NCBI GenBank assembly: GCA_016235065.1
Contig: JACRMB010000007.1
Span: forward strand, 124,001-188,000
Direction of reading: 5' to 3'
From: Actinomycetota bacterium
GTDB taxonomy: Bacteria; Actinomycetota; Thermoleophilia; BMS3ABIN01
DNA length: 64,000 nucleotides
The first letter of the stretch is position 1. The number at the start of each line of letters is the position of its first letter. Under the pieces are notes generated by a model. The model was not told the origin of the DNA. It searched no databases and saw nothing but the letters and a program-made list of their open reading frames with translations. A program made the position numbers and the translations under genes. Positions 23,201-30,569 of this stretch are shown one piece after another.

Positions 23201-25967
23201 TCTGCGCTATGTTCGCACCCAGGTCACGAACCCCGATACCGGCCTCCCTGAAGACGTGGTCACCGAGTATCAGTACGACGCCAATGGTAACAAGACCGTC
23301 ATGATCGACCCCGAGGGCAAGACCACCAGCTACAGCTACACGGCAATGGACAACCTGAGCCTTATAACCGACGCCAAACTGAACACGATAGAACACACAT
23401 ACGACGCCGCCTATAACCGCACCGCCACCAAAGACAGAAACGGCAACTGGACCCACTTCGGCTTTAACAAGAACAACCAGCTTGTCTCAGCTACCGACCC
23501 CGAGAATAACACCACAGGTTACAGCCTCGACGAGGAAGGCAACCAGATATCGTCGACCGATCCACTCGGAAGAGTCGTTACAAGGTCTTACGACGGCCTG
23601 GGCCGGATGACTTCGATGACCGAGCCCGACGAGGGCGGCGCCACCAGGACCACGAGCTACGCCTATGACGACGCCGACAACCTGTTATCCACCACCGACC
23701 CCGCAGGCCACACCTATACCCAGGTCTACGACGAGCTTGCGAGGCTCAAGCAGGCATCAGATCCGCTGTTGAACTCGGTCTACTACCGCTACGACGGGGC
23801 CGGCAACCGTACAAAGATGAAGGACCAGCGTGGCTACGAGACTTCATTCTCCTATAGCCCCAACGACCTGCTTGCAGCCGTCACCGATCCGTTAAACAGC
23901 GTCACCAGCTACGGCTACGACAAAAACGGCAACCGCACCAGCCAGCTAGACGCAGAGGGCCACACTACCCTCTATACTTTCGATGAACTCAACCGGCTCA
24001 CCAGCGAGAAAGTAGACGCCGGAGGCGGCAACTGGCTGCTCGAAAAGAGCTATCACTACGACAAGGCCGGCAACCTCACCAAGGACACAACCGGCGAGGG
24101 CTCGATCAGCTACTCCTACGACAATGTCTATAATCTAACCGGCATAACCGACTGTCAGAGCGCCACCTTCAGCTTCACCTACGATGGTAACCAGAACCAG
24201 CTGACCGCGGTGGAGACCGCCACCAACAAAACAGTATCTTTCACTTATAACCCCCGCGGAATGCTCTCCCAGGCCACCGACGCCCATGGCGCCAGCGAGA
24301 GTTTCACCTATGACGGAGCCGGCAACCTCACCCAGAGGAACGACTCCGTAGCCGGCCAGAACTTCTCAACCAGCTTCGGCCATACCCCCAGAAACCAGGT
24401 AAAGAGCGTCACCCGAGGCTCGGATACCTCCACTTTCAGCTTCGACGCCGCCGGCAACCTCACCGCCAAGACCTACCCCAACGGCGTCACCACGAGCTTT
24501 GCCTATGACGCCGATAACCGTCCTACGTCCCAGCAGGCCATAAAGGACGCCCAGACCCTGCAATCATACTCCCAGTCCTTCGACGCCGCCGGCAATATCA
24601 CCCAGCTCATCGAGAACGGCACACTGACCACGGACTACGGCTATGACCAGCTGAACCGCCTGACCAGCGAGAACATAGGCGGCTACGGCAATGTCAGTTA
24701 CAGCTACGACCGGGTGGGCAACAGACTGACCCTCGACAACCCCACCACCGGCCACACCGACTACTCCTACAACCAGGCCAATCAGCTGACCGGGCAGGTG
24801 AACGGCTCCATCACCACTGACTTCAGCTATAACGCGGGTGGCGCCATATCCCAAAAGACCACGGGCTCTGATATCACCAGCTACGCCTATAACGGCCTCG
24901 ACAAGCTCACCGGGGTAGTCATGCCAAGTTCAACGGTGAACTACGGCTACGACGCGATAGGCAGGAGAATCTCAAGGAGTGAGGGAAGCTCCACCGCTAA
25001 TTACCATCACAGCGCAAAAAGCGATCTCACCGATTATGAAACTGATAGTTCCGGAGCTCTTACTTCCTTTTTCAACCGGGGAGCTGACGGCCTGATATCC
25101 GAAACAGACTACTCAGGCACACCAACTACTTCCTATCATCTTTATAACTCTCACGGCGACACTTCGGCCTTGTCAGATCAGAGCGGCTCAGTGACTGGCT
25201 CCTACCGCTATGACTCATTCGGCAACCCCATCTTGGGATCTCCGCCAGAAAACGGCTATACCGGCAAATGGCAGCGAGAGAAAGATAGTGCCACGGGCAC
25301 GATCAGGATGGGAGTCAGGGAGTATGATCCAGTGCTGGGGCGCTTCATAAGTGCTGATCCGCTGAAGGGCGATGCCGTGGACCCACAGCAGAGGAACCGA
25401 TATTCGTATACTGGGAATAACCCATTTGTCAGATATGACCTAAATGGAATGTTTTGGGACGAAATAGGAGCAGCGTACGAACATACACGAGATTGGCTTT
25501 TTGGCACTGGCGAAAGTGGTTCACAAGGTCAGCCTATGAAATATGGGCCAGAAACGCTTGAAACCCAGGATATGATGGATTCACCAGGCGTCCAGAAAGC
25601 GAGAGATAAATTCTATCAGGAAAACTCAAATAAGCGATGTGGAGAAGCATTTGAGCAATCTGCTTTACCCGGCGAAGAAAATAGATTCTGGCCTTGGGAT
25701 CATTTTATGAGAGCAGGAGATCCCTATGAAGTCTTTGTAGGTGGCTATGATATTACCATTACGCCAAATCCAGACAATGAAACAATAACAATTTCAATCC
25801 GAAATAGGACGAGTATCAATTCATTCTTCTATCACATGACGCCAGACGACTGGAATTACGATAGAGGTATCTACATTCCGCTTAATCCAGCCTACGGCGT
25901 ATACATCCAACCAGGTAGAAATACTTATCAGGAATATTATTGGACCGAGCCTATGAGAGGACGTTAA
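20298..25967 (+). CDS. Large secreted RHS/YD-repeat polymorphic toxin
   Basis: An 1889-residue exported protein. Residues about 15-45 are a signal peptide (ALFFLMLTIALMVFFVLLPAPAQA). Residues about 45-500 have repeated short strands with NNS/N-W-W-G turns, as in right-handed beta-helix (pectate-lyase-like) domains. About 505-590 is a DUF6531-type lead-in (GEPVNTSTGAFYYEHEDISIPTRGVPLDFRRTYNS). About 600-1640 is a long run of YD repeats (Y.YD..GN...) that form a closed shell. The core motif GVREYDPVLGRFISADP lies at about 1667-1685, and the conserved part ends at RYDLNG (about 1713). The remaining ~175 residues are an AT-richer variable tip, presumably the toxin, with no recognised fold. A good SD (GGGAGG) precedes the ATG. 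The next gene is a likely immunity protein. Confidence 0.93.
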   Translation: MLASIVFGEIPAGRSYRRAALFFLMLTIALMVFFVLLPAPAQAVTYVSGTISQDTTWTTAGSPYVSTGVIVAPGVTLTIQPGVVVKTNTTSAASIYANGTLNASGVVFTSFKDDSYGGDTNGDGSATSPAPGDWKHVWFGAGGGSLVNCSVLWGGYYTGASGMVSVAGAAPVTISGSTVAHSSSYGIYVYTGAAAPAITGSTFTENAWEGIRSLVSLNTLSANTFTGNGAPQGGSGRSALKIPATIGSGVMDNTYTGNGRNAMELTGHVTQNTSWPASNSPYVITGTNGDIQIAAATTLSIGSGVVVKPLAALNGEIHANTNLQFKVIGTLNADGVTFTSLFDDEFGGDTNGDGAGSGPLPGDWQKISFTPGSSGSITNSLIQYGGSMPTGRAWGEVMIDGASPTITKTAITRSKNSGIYLFSNNSASIHENDIFTNANGYYGLFNNGSTGFDATGNWWGGIGGPKPYGSGNAVNTAKVSAFPWSDIPFTQEGAEAQAMGTDTWCGAYGEPVNTSTGAFYYEHEDISIPTRGVPLDFRRTYNSNDAGDGPLGYSWSHNWQISANPRSNGDVIILRGDGRRDTFLKNPDNSYTAPAGRHDILVKNPDGTYRLTTKEQVTYNFNAENRLASVVSETGQATILTYDANKRLTVITEPAGRMLTLTYNAANRIDHITDPLGNTVSFGYSAAGDLASVTDQIAGVTSFAHDSFHHITSITDPNGHAFVNNIYDAQGKVVNQTDAEGHLLTFDYSVPSQTAMTTHMDPNDPSKDETTVHHYDSQLRLTSETDPYGKVTSYTYDSQGNRSATTDRRGVTTSQSFDAAGNTTDLYKAQGLLEEQHTHLTYNAKNHPLSKTDARGYTTCYTYDASGSFVTQITYPQVTNYDSSTSNYTESFTYNTDGTVATSTDKNGDVTGYSYDSYGNPDVITKNTNRPIEDQVTLDYDFDALGRKTHYVDGNGKATTFEYNAIGDLRYVRTQVTNPDTGLPEDVVTEYQYDANGNKTVMIDPEGKTTSYSYTAMDNLSLITDAKLNTIEHTYDAAYNRTATKDRNGNWTHFGFNKNNQLVSATDPENNTTGYSLDEEGNQISSTDPLGRVVTRSYDGLGRMTSMTEPDEGGATRTTSYAYDDADNLLSTTDPAGHTYTQVYDELARLKQASDPLLNSVYYRYDGAGNRTKMKDQRGYETSFSYSPNDLLAAVTDPLNSVTSYGYDKNGNRTSQLDAEGHTTLYTFDELNRLTSEKVDAGGGNWLLEKSYHYDKAGNLTKDTTGEGSISYSYDNVYNLTGITDCQSATFSFTYDGNQNQLTAVETATNKTVSFTYNPRGMLSQATDAHGASESFTYDGAGNLTQRNDSVAGQNFSTSFGHTPRNQVKSVTRGSDTSTFSFDAAGNLTAKTYPNGVTTSFAYDADNRPTSQQAIKDAQTLQSYSQSFDAAGNITQLIENGTLTTDYGYDQLNRLTSENIGGYGNVSYSYDRVGNRLTLDNPTTGHTDYSYNQANQLTGQVNGSITTDFSYNAGGAISQKTTGSDITSYAYNGLDKLTGVVMPSSTVNYGYDAIGRRISRSEGSSTANYHHSAKSDLTDYETDSSGALTSFFNRGADGLISETDYSGTPTTSYHLYNSHGDTSALSDQSGSVTGSYRYDSFGNPILGSPPENGYTGKWQREKDSATGTIRMGVREYDPVLGRFISADPLKGDAVDPQQRNRYSYTGNNPFVRYDLNGMFWDEIGAAYEHTRDWLFGTGESGSQGQPMKYGPETLETQDMMDSPGVQKARDKFYQENSNKRCGEAFEQSALPGEENRFWPWDHFMRAGDPYEVFVGGYDITITPNPDNETITISIRNRTSINSFFYHMTPDDWNYDRGIYIPLNPAYGVYIQPGRNTYQEYYWTEPMRGR

Positions 25968-26038
25968 CTTCAACAACGACATGATTGTGCAAAATATAAT
26001 CAATTATTCTTCAACAGGCCATTCGTTCAGGAGATTTG

Positions 26039-26473
26039 ATGAACCGGAGCAATATAAAAAAGATGGGTTTCATAGTTGGTATTGTGGTCCTGATATGTCT
26101 TCTTATGGTATTGAATTTAATTAGAATGTTCTATGTTCCGGATTCGGATTTACCTGGTAAATATATGGGTAAGCATGGCAAAGGAGAGGACACAATCGAG
26201 ATTAGAGTCGATGGTACCTACGAGCATCTTTATAGAGAAAAACCTAACGGTGAATTAATGTCAAACGAAGGGTCTTGGAAGCGAGACTCAGGTGAAGGTA
26301 TTACGTTTTTAGATTATCAGGACTTTACGAACCTTCAGGGAGGGGATATTGGTGAGAAACTGATGGAGCCTCATTTTCAAGGTGCAGGTGTATCCAAAGC
26401 TTTTTTTGGGAATACGGTTAGGTTGGGTTTTAGCAGTGAAATTCCAAATTATTTTTATGAAAAACAAGATTAG
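26039..26473 (+). CDS. Membrane-anchored protein, likely immunity to the RHS toxin tip
   Basis: A 144-residue protein not recognised by family. Residues about 8-32 form one transmembrane segment (KMGFIVGIVVLICLLMVLNLIRMFYV), followed by an outside domain of about 110 residues (GKYMGKHGKGEDTIEIRVDGTYEHLYREK... EGSWKRDSGEGITFLDYQDF), which reads like a small beta-rich lipocalin-like sheet. AGGAG sits before the ATG at 26039. It follows the RHS tip by 71 bases, has the same low GC as the tip, and is followed by a displaced RHS remnant. That is the standard place for an immunity gene; anchoring outside the membrane suggests the toxin acts at the cell surface or envelope (inference). Confidence 0.65.
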   Translation: MNRSNIKKMGFIVGIVVLICLLMVLNLIRMFYVPDSDLPGKYMGKHGKGEDTIEIRVDGTYEHLYREKPNGELMSNEGSWKRDSGEGITFLDYQDFTNLQGGDIGEKLMEPHFQGAGVSKAFFGNTVRLGFSSEIPNYFYEKQD

Positions 26474-26496
26474 GACTAATCTCTCTATGAAGTGGA

Positions 26497-27075
26497 CCGG
26501 CAGACCCCCCCAGCAAGCCATAAAGGATGCCCAGACCCTGCAATCGTTCTCCCAGTCCTTCGATGCGGCCGGCAACATCACCCAGCTCACCGAGAACGGC
26601 ATGCTCACGACAAATTACGGCTACGACCAGCTAAGCCGTCTGGTTAGCGAGAACATCGGCGGCTATGGCAATATCACCTACGGCTATGGCAATATCACCT
26701 ACGGTTATGATTGGTAGGCAACAGAGTAACTCTCGACAATCCCACTACCAACCATACTGACTACTCCTATAACCAGGCCAATCAGCTGACACAGCAGGTG
26801 AACGGCTCCGACACCACCGACTTTATTTATAACGCCAATGGCGCCATAACCGGGAAGACCACCGGCTCTGATACAACCAGCAACGCCTATAACGATCTCG
26901 ACTAGCTCACCGAGGTAGTCACGCCAAGTTCAACGGTGAACTACGGCTGCGACGCGATAGGCAGGAGAATCTCAAGGAGCGAGGGAAGCTCCACAGCTAA
27001 TTACCATCACAGCGCCAAAACCGACCTCATAGATTACGAAACCGACAGTTCCGGCGCCCTTACTTATTCTGTCAA
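26497..27075 (+). pseudogene. Displaced, decayed copy of the RHS 3' region
   Basis: This stretch closely matches bases about 24528-25075 of the RHS gene (starting at CAGCAAGCCATAAAGGATGC, compare CAGCAGGCCATAAAGGACGC), with many silent-looking changes. It cannot be translated through: it has a 21-base tandem duplication (26661-26681 and 26682-26702), a one-base loss near 26711 that shifts the frame, and an AAG-to-TAG stop at 26903. Such remnants mark where a new toxin tip and immunity gene were inserted, pushing the old 3' end downstream. It could still serve as a template for recombination. Confidence 0.85.
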
Positions 27076-27139
27076 GCCCTTTAAAAAACACCCGCTCCGC
27101 GTAATATAAGTAACCCTCCATAAATAATGACTTTGCATC

Positions 27140-27181
27140 TTGACAAAATCTGAAAGCTGGGATTTAATACCCCTGAGGGTA
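27140..27181 (+). promoter_or_regulatory. Strong promoter for the cytochrome/molybdoenzyme operon
   Basis: TTGACA (27140-27145) and TTTAAT (27163-27168) are 17 bases apart, a near-consensus housekeeping promoter. A 14-base inverted repeat (TACCC-CTGA-GGGTA, 27168-27181) overlaps the predicted start and may be an operator. The leader to the first gene at 27330 is about 155 bases and shows no riboswitch that I recognise. Confidence 0.65.
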
Positions 27182-27329
27182 CTTCCATCTTCGTGGGTAT
27201 TCTTCGTGCGCTTCATCGCGCTTTTCATCTCTTTTTTCTCGTGTTCAAGGGAGGGCACATGGAAGTAGAAGGGCGGGCGTTTTTCAGCTTAACCATAGGT
27301 GTTTGTGCTTCTAGGGCCGAGAGGCTTTC

Positions 27330-28376
27330 ATGAAGTGGATCGTAAGAAAGATCAAGGGGATCGGCAGATGGATCACTCACCTGCCGATGGCTGCCAAGAT
27401 AATTCTGGGCATAGTAGTCCTGTTGGTGCTCTTCGGGGGCAGCTTCGGCAGCTACAAGATGTATGACTATACGCAGAACGATCCTGAATTCTGCCGCGAC
27501 TGTCATACGATGAACGTCGCCTGGGACAAGTGGGCCACCAGTGAGCACAGCAAGGTAGGCTGCCACAGCTGCCATACGGTGAGTCCGGTTGGCGGCATGC
27601 AGCTGGTCATGAATTATCTGATGGAGAGGCCGGACCGGAACACGAACCACGCTTCGGTCGCGGACAAATCCTGTGAGACATGCCACTACAGCGGCGATCC
27701 GCAGTGGGTGCAGGTTGAGAACACCGCCGGGCACCAGACACATGCTGAAGGGCAGAACATTGCCTGCCAGACCTGTCACGGCATGAGGCTTCACAGCTTC
27801 CGGCCTACGACAGAGATCTGTGTCGCCTGCCACGCCGACCACGTGGAAGGGCAGGAGAAGGCCATCAAGGTGGAGCAGATGCGCGACATGCATTGTGTCG
27901 AGTGCCATCCGTTCCTGAGGGAAGACAGCCCGATGCGGCCGACCAGGGAGACCTGTCTCGGATGTCATCAGAAGCTGCCGAACCAGACGGTGACCTTCCC
28001 GGATGACGGCGCGATGGCCTGGGATTGCCGCGAGTGCCACAAACCGCACGACAAGGCGAATCCGGTAGTGGATTGCCTGGGCTGTCACACAACGGTCAAG
28101 CAGGAAGGCCTGCACGCGGCCAAGACTCATTCAGAGTCGCGCTGCAAGACCTGCCACAAGCCGCACGAGTGGACTGTAAAGACACGCGAGCAGTGCCTGA
28201 CCTGTCACCAGGACAAGGTGGAGCATAATCCTGGCGGCTTGTGCGCTGACTGCCACGACTTCAAGACCGTGGCGGGAGCGGCGGCAGCACCGCAGACTCA
28301 GCCGACTGACGCCGAGGCGCCAGAGGAGAACCAGGATACACAGGCTAACGCCGAGGATCCCGGGAACCAGGGCTGA
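27330..28376 (+). CDS. NapC/NirT-type membrane-anchored 12-heme cytochrome c
   Basis: A 348-residue electron carrier anchored by one helix (about 20-43, AAKIILGIVVLLVLFGGSFGSYKMYDY) with twelve CxxCH heme motifs outside the membrane, starting with FCRDCHTM and CHSCHTV in a NapC-like N-terminal domain. NapC relatives take electrons from quinol; the extra eight hemes give a long wire. The C-terminal 45 residues are Ala/Gln/Glu-rich and free of Cys. It has its own strong promoter at 27140 and leads a block of respiratory genes. A perfect 16-base stem-loop separates it from the next gene. Confidence 0.93.
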   Translation: MKWIVRKIKGIGRWITHLPMAAKIILGIVVLLVLFGGSFGSYKMYDYTQNDPEFCRDCHTMNVAWDKWATSEHSKVGCHSCHTVSPVGGMQLVMNYLMERPDRNTNHASVADKSCETCHYSGDPQWVQVENTAGHQTHAEGQNIACQTCHGMRLHSFRPTTEICVACHADHVEGQEKAIKVEQMRDMHCVECHPFLREDSPMRPTRETCLGCHQKLPNQTVTFPDDGAMAWDCRECHKPHDKANPVVDCLGCHTTVKQEGLHAAKTHSESRCKTCHKPHEWTVKTREQCLTCHQDKVEHNPGGLCADCHDFKTVAGAAAAPQTQPTDAEAPEENQDTQANAEDPGNQG

Positions 28377-28458
28377 GGCAGGGCCGGCGGCGGCGCTGAC
28401 GTCATAACGAAGTTGTCAGGCTCGTCGTCGAAGAGGGAACGCTGAAGTGAGAAAACCT

Positions 28459-28494
28459 CGGCGACTGACTCGTGCAAACACGAGTCAGTCGCCG
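28459..28494. repeat. Perfect 16-base inverted repeat (stem-loop) between respiratory genes
   Basis: Arms at 28459-28474 and 28479-28494 match perfectly (CGGCGACTGACTCGTG and its complement) around CAAA. There is no T run after it, so it is not a classic terminator. It may stabilise the upstream cytochrome mRNA, act as a processing site, or be part of the promoter region of the downstream genes. The 231-base gap 28377-28607 holds nothing else that I can name. Confidence 0.7.
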
Positions 28495-28607
28495 GGAATG
28501 ACATATTTGAAAGTTTCGTGTACAATGTCTCCCGTTGTTTTCAGGCAACGGCAGACGCGGGCAATATCGCGCCCCTCCGGGGCGCCGGGAATGGTGAAAG
28601 GGTATCT

Positions 28608-28742
28608 ATGTGGTATATCGAAGAAGTGCCGTTTTTCTTTTTTGCGAACCTGATCGCTACCATTTTGATTCTGAGTGCACTCGCCTTTGGCATCCCCCCG
28701 TTTATCAACTGGTTGATGGATAAAATGCACCAGGAAAACTGA
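28608..28742 (+). CDS. 44-residue single-helix membrane protein
   Basis: A tiny protein starting MWYIEEVPFFFFANLIATILIL with one long hydrophobic helix (about 8-34) and a short charged end (INWLMDKMHQEN). GAAAGGG precedes the ATG at 28608. It sits between the 12-heme cytochrome and the iron-sulfur subunit of the molybdoenzyme complex, on the same strand. Its size and place suggest a small accessory subunit of the membrane complex. No family is recognised. Confidence 0.6.
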   Translation: MWYIEEVPFFFFANLIATILILSALAFGIPPFINWLMDKMHQEN

Positions 28743-28964
28743 GCCGGTGTGTTTCCGGACGTCAGGACGGCCGGTTGCTGGTTGTGTTTGGGTGATTGAA
28801 GTGAGTGAGCAGACGGGACAGACCCTTCCGCGCAAAAGTACAGCCATCCGTGGCTTTATTGCGGGCAAGAAAAGCGTGAATTAACAAAATAATAGCAATT
28901 ACGTTGGAATAGTAGATTGGCGCTCAGCCTGGGGCGCAGGCATATAAACAAGGAGGAACAGCAA

Positions 28965-29594
28965 GTGGCCGAAGAAAAAAAACGATACGCGATGGTGATC
29001 GACATCCGCAGGTGCATCGCTTGCCATGCGTGCACGGTAGCCTGCAAAGCCGAAATGGCGGTTCCTCTCGAGGTCAACGCGACCTGGATGAAGATCGTTG
29101 AGAAGGGCGCTTTCCCGGATGTTCGGCGTTTCTGGCTGCCGCGCCTCTGCAACAACTGCACCGACGCCATCTGCGCCCGTAACTGCCCCACCAAGGCGAC
29201 ATACAAGCGCGAAGACGGAATCGTCATGGTCGATCAGCACCGCTGCATCGGCTGCAAGTATTGCATCGCATCCTGCCCTTACGACGTCCGCTATATCAAT
29301 CCGCTGAAGAACATCGTTCAGAAGTGCTATTTCTGTTCTCACCGCGTGGACGCCGGCCTGCTGCCGGCCTGCGTGGAGACCTGCCCGACCCGGGCCATGG
29401 TCTTCGGGGATACGAACGATTCCAAGAGCGAGATCTCACAGTTGCTGGCATCAAACGCCACCGTCGTGCTCAAGAAAGAGATGCAGACCGATCCGCAGGT
29501 CTTCTACATCTCGGCTGACGAGGCTGCGATGTCAAGTATCGAGGAACGTATTAATTATTACACGGAGACAGCATTCATCAAGCTCAGGATCTGA
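28965..29594 (+). CDS. Four-cluster [4Fe-4S] electron-transfer subunit (PsrB/NrfC/TtrB type)
   Basis: A 209-residue subunit that passes electrons between the membrane subunit and the molybdenum protein. Four Cys sets are visible: CIACHACTVACK (about 17-28), CNNCTDAICARNCP (about 62-75), CIGCKYCIASCP (about 94-105) and CYFCSHRVDAG...CVETCP (about 121-142). The start GTG at 28965 is set by AGGAGG just before it; the longer TTG frame at 28917 lacks a ribosome site. It lacks a Tat signal and would be carried out with the catalytic subunit, as in DmsB-type complexes. Confidence 0.94.
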   Translation: MAEEKKRYAMVIDIRRCIACHACTVACKAEMAVPLEVNATWMKIVEKGAFPDVRRFWLPRLCNNCTDAICARNCPTKATYKREDGIVMVDQHRCIGCKYCIASCPYDVRYINPLKNIVQKCYFCSHRVDAGLLPACVETCPTRAMVFGDTNDSKSEISQLLASNATVVLKKEMQTDPQVFYISADEAAMSSIEERINYYTETAFIKLRI

Positions 29595-29628
29595 GCGGGC
29601 CTAACGTCTAACGGAGGAGAAGAACAGC

Positions 29629-30552
29629 ATGGAGCATGGAGATGTAAATGTCGTCTACTCGGTGGAGCATCAGCTTCCACTGATCATGTATATCGGGCAG
29701 TATTTCTTCTTCACCGGCCTGAGCGCCGGCTCGTTCGTCATTTCCGTGATCGCTACCCTGCTGGGTCGCAAGGAGTTCAAGCCGATCGGAAAGATCACTG
29801 CCATCCTGGCTCCAGCGCTTCTGATAATTGCGCCGCTCAACCTGATCCTCGATCTGGAGCAGCCCCTGCGGTTCTGGCACCTTTTCCTTTATTACAACTG
29901 GGCATCGCCGATCACCTACGGCTCGTTCCTGCTGACCGCTTATCCGATCATGGGTATCATCTACGCGGTCATGGTCTTCACCAACCGGCAAAAAGCAGCC
30001 AAAGTCTTTGGTATTCTCGGTATTCCCCTGGCCATCTCGGTACACGGATATACAGGTTTCATCCTGGCGCTGGCAAAGGCGAGATCGCTGTGGAACACGG
30101 CGGCCATGCCGACCATCTTTATCGTCTCCGCCATGATCTCGGGAATCGGTCTGGTCGTCATCATCTCGGCGATCAGGTACAGGTGGTTCGACAAGAAGGC
30201 AAATGCCGAGCAGAAAGAGCAGGACAAGAAGGTCATCCTGCAACTGGCGCAGATCATGGCCTATGTCATCATGATGGACCTCTTCCTGGTCCTCTCCGAT
30301 ATCCTGGTGCTGCTGACAGCGCACTCTGATGCATACGAGGCCGGCCTGCTCATCCTGAGCGGTAACTTTGCCTTCCTGTTCGTCGGCGTCGAGATAATCC
30401 TGGGGTCTTTCCTCCCCATACTGCTCGTGCTTGGGCCGAAGAGCCGCAAGTCACTGACAGCTGCCGTAGTCGCGTCAATCCTGGTAAATATCGGTGTCTA
30501 CGCCATGCGTTTCGTAATGGTCATCGGCGGACAGACGCCGCCTCTCAGCTGA
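29629..30552 (+). CDS. NrfD/PsrC-family membrane subunit
   Basis: A 307-residue integral membrane protein with eight to nine helices that exchanges electrons with the quinone pool. It starts after ACGGAGGAGA. Typical features: YIGQYFFFTGLSAGSFVIS near the start (NrfD-like SAG turn), WASPITYGSFLLTAYPIMG, and a charged cytoplasmic loop KKANAEQKEQDKK. It is part of the molybdoenzyme operon between the iron-sulfur and catalytic genes. The direction of electron flow cannot be told from sequence. Confidence 0.92.
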   Translation: MEHGDVNVVYSVEHQLPLIMYIGQYFFFTGLSAGSFVISVIATLLGRKEFKPIGKITAILAPALLIIAPLNLILDLEQPLRFWHLFLYYNWASPITYGSFLLTAYPIMGIIYAVMVFTNRQKAAKVFGILGIPLAISVHGYTGFILALAKARSLWNTAAMPTIFIVSAMISGIGLVVIISAIRYRWFDKKANAEQKEQDKKVILQLAQIMAYVIMMDLFLVLSDILVLLTAHSDAYEAGLLILSGNFAFLFVGVEIILGSFLPILLVLGPKSRKSLTAAVVASILVNIGVYAMRFVMVIGGQTPPLS

Positions 30553-30569
30553 GTCGAAGGAGCCGGAGA

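Noticed and set aside
21900-25100. Regularly spaced repeats that could be taken for a CRISPR or satellite array
   Set aside because: They are codon-level YD repeats of the RHS protein, in frame and degenerate, with no unique spacers of fixed length.
29608-30324. 238-codon minus-strand frame opposite the NrfD gene
   Set aside because: Shadow of the membrane protein; its Asp/Gln/His-rich translation is what antisense of hydrophobic codons gives.
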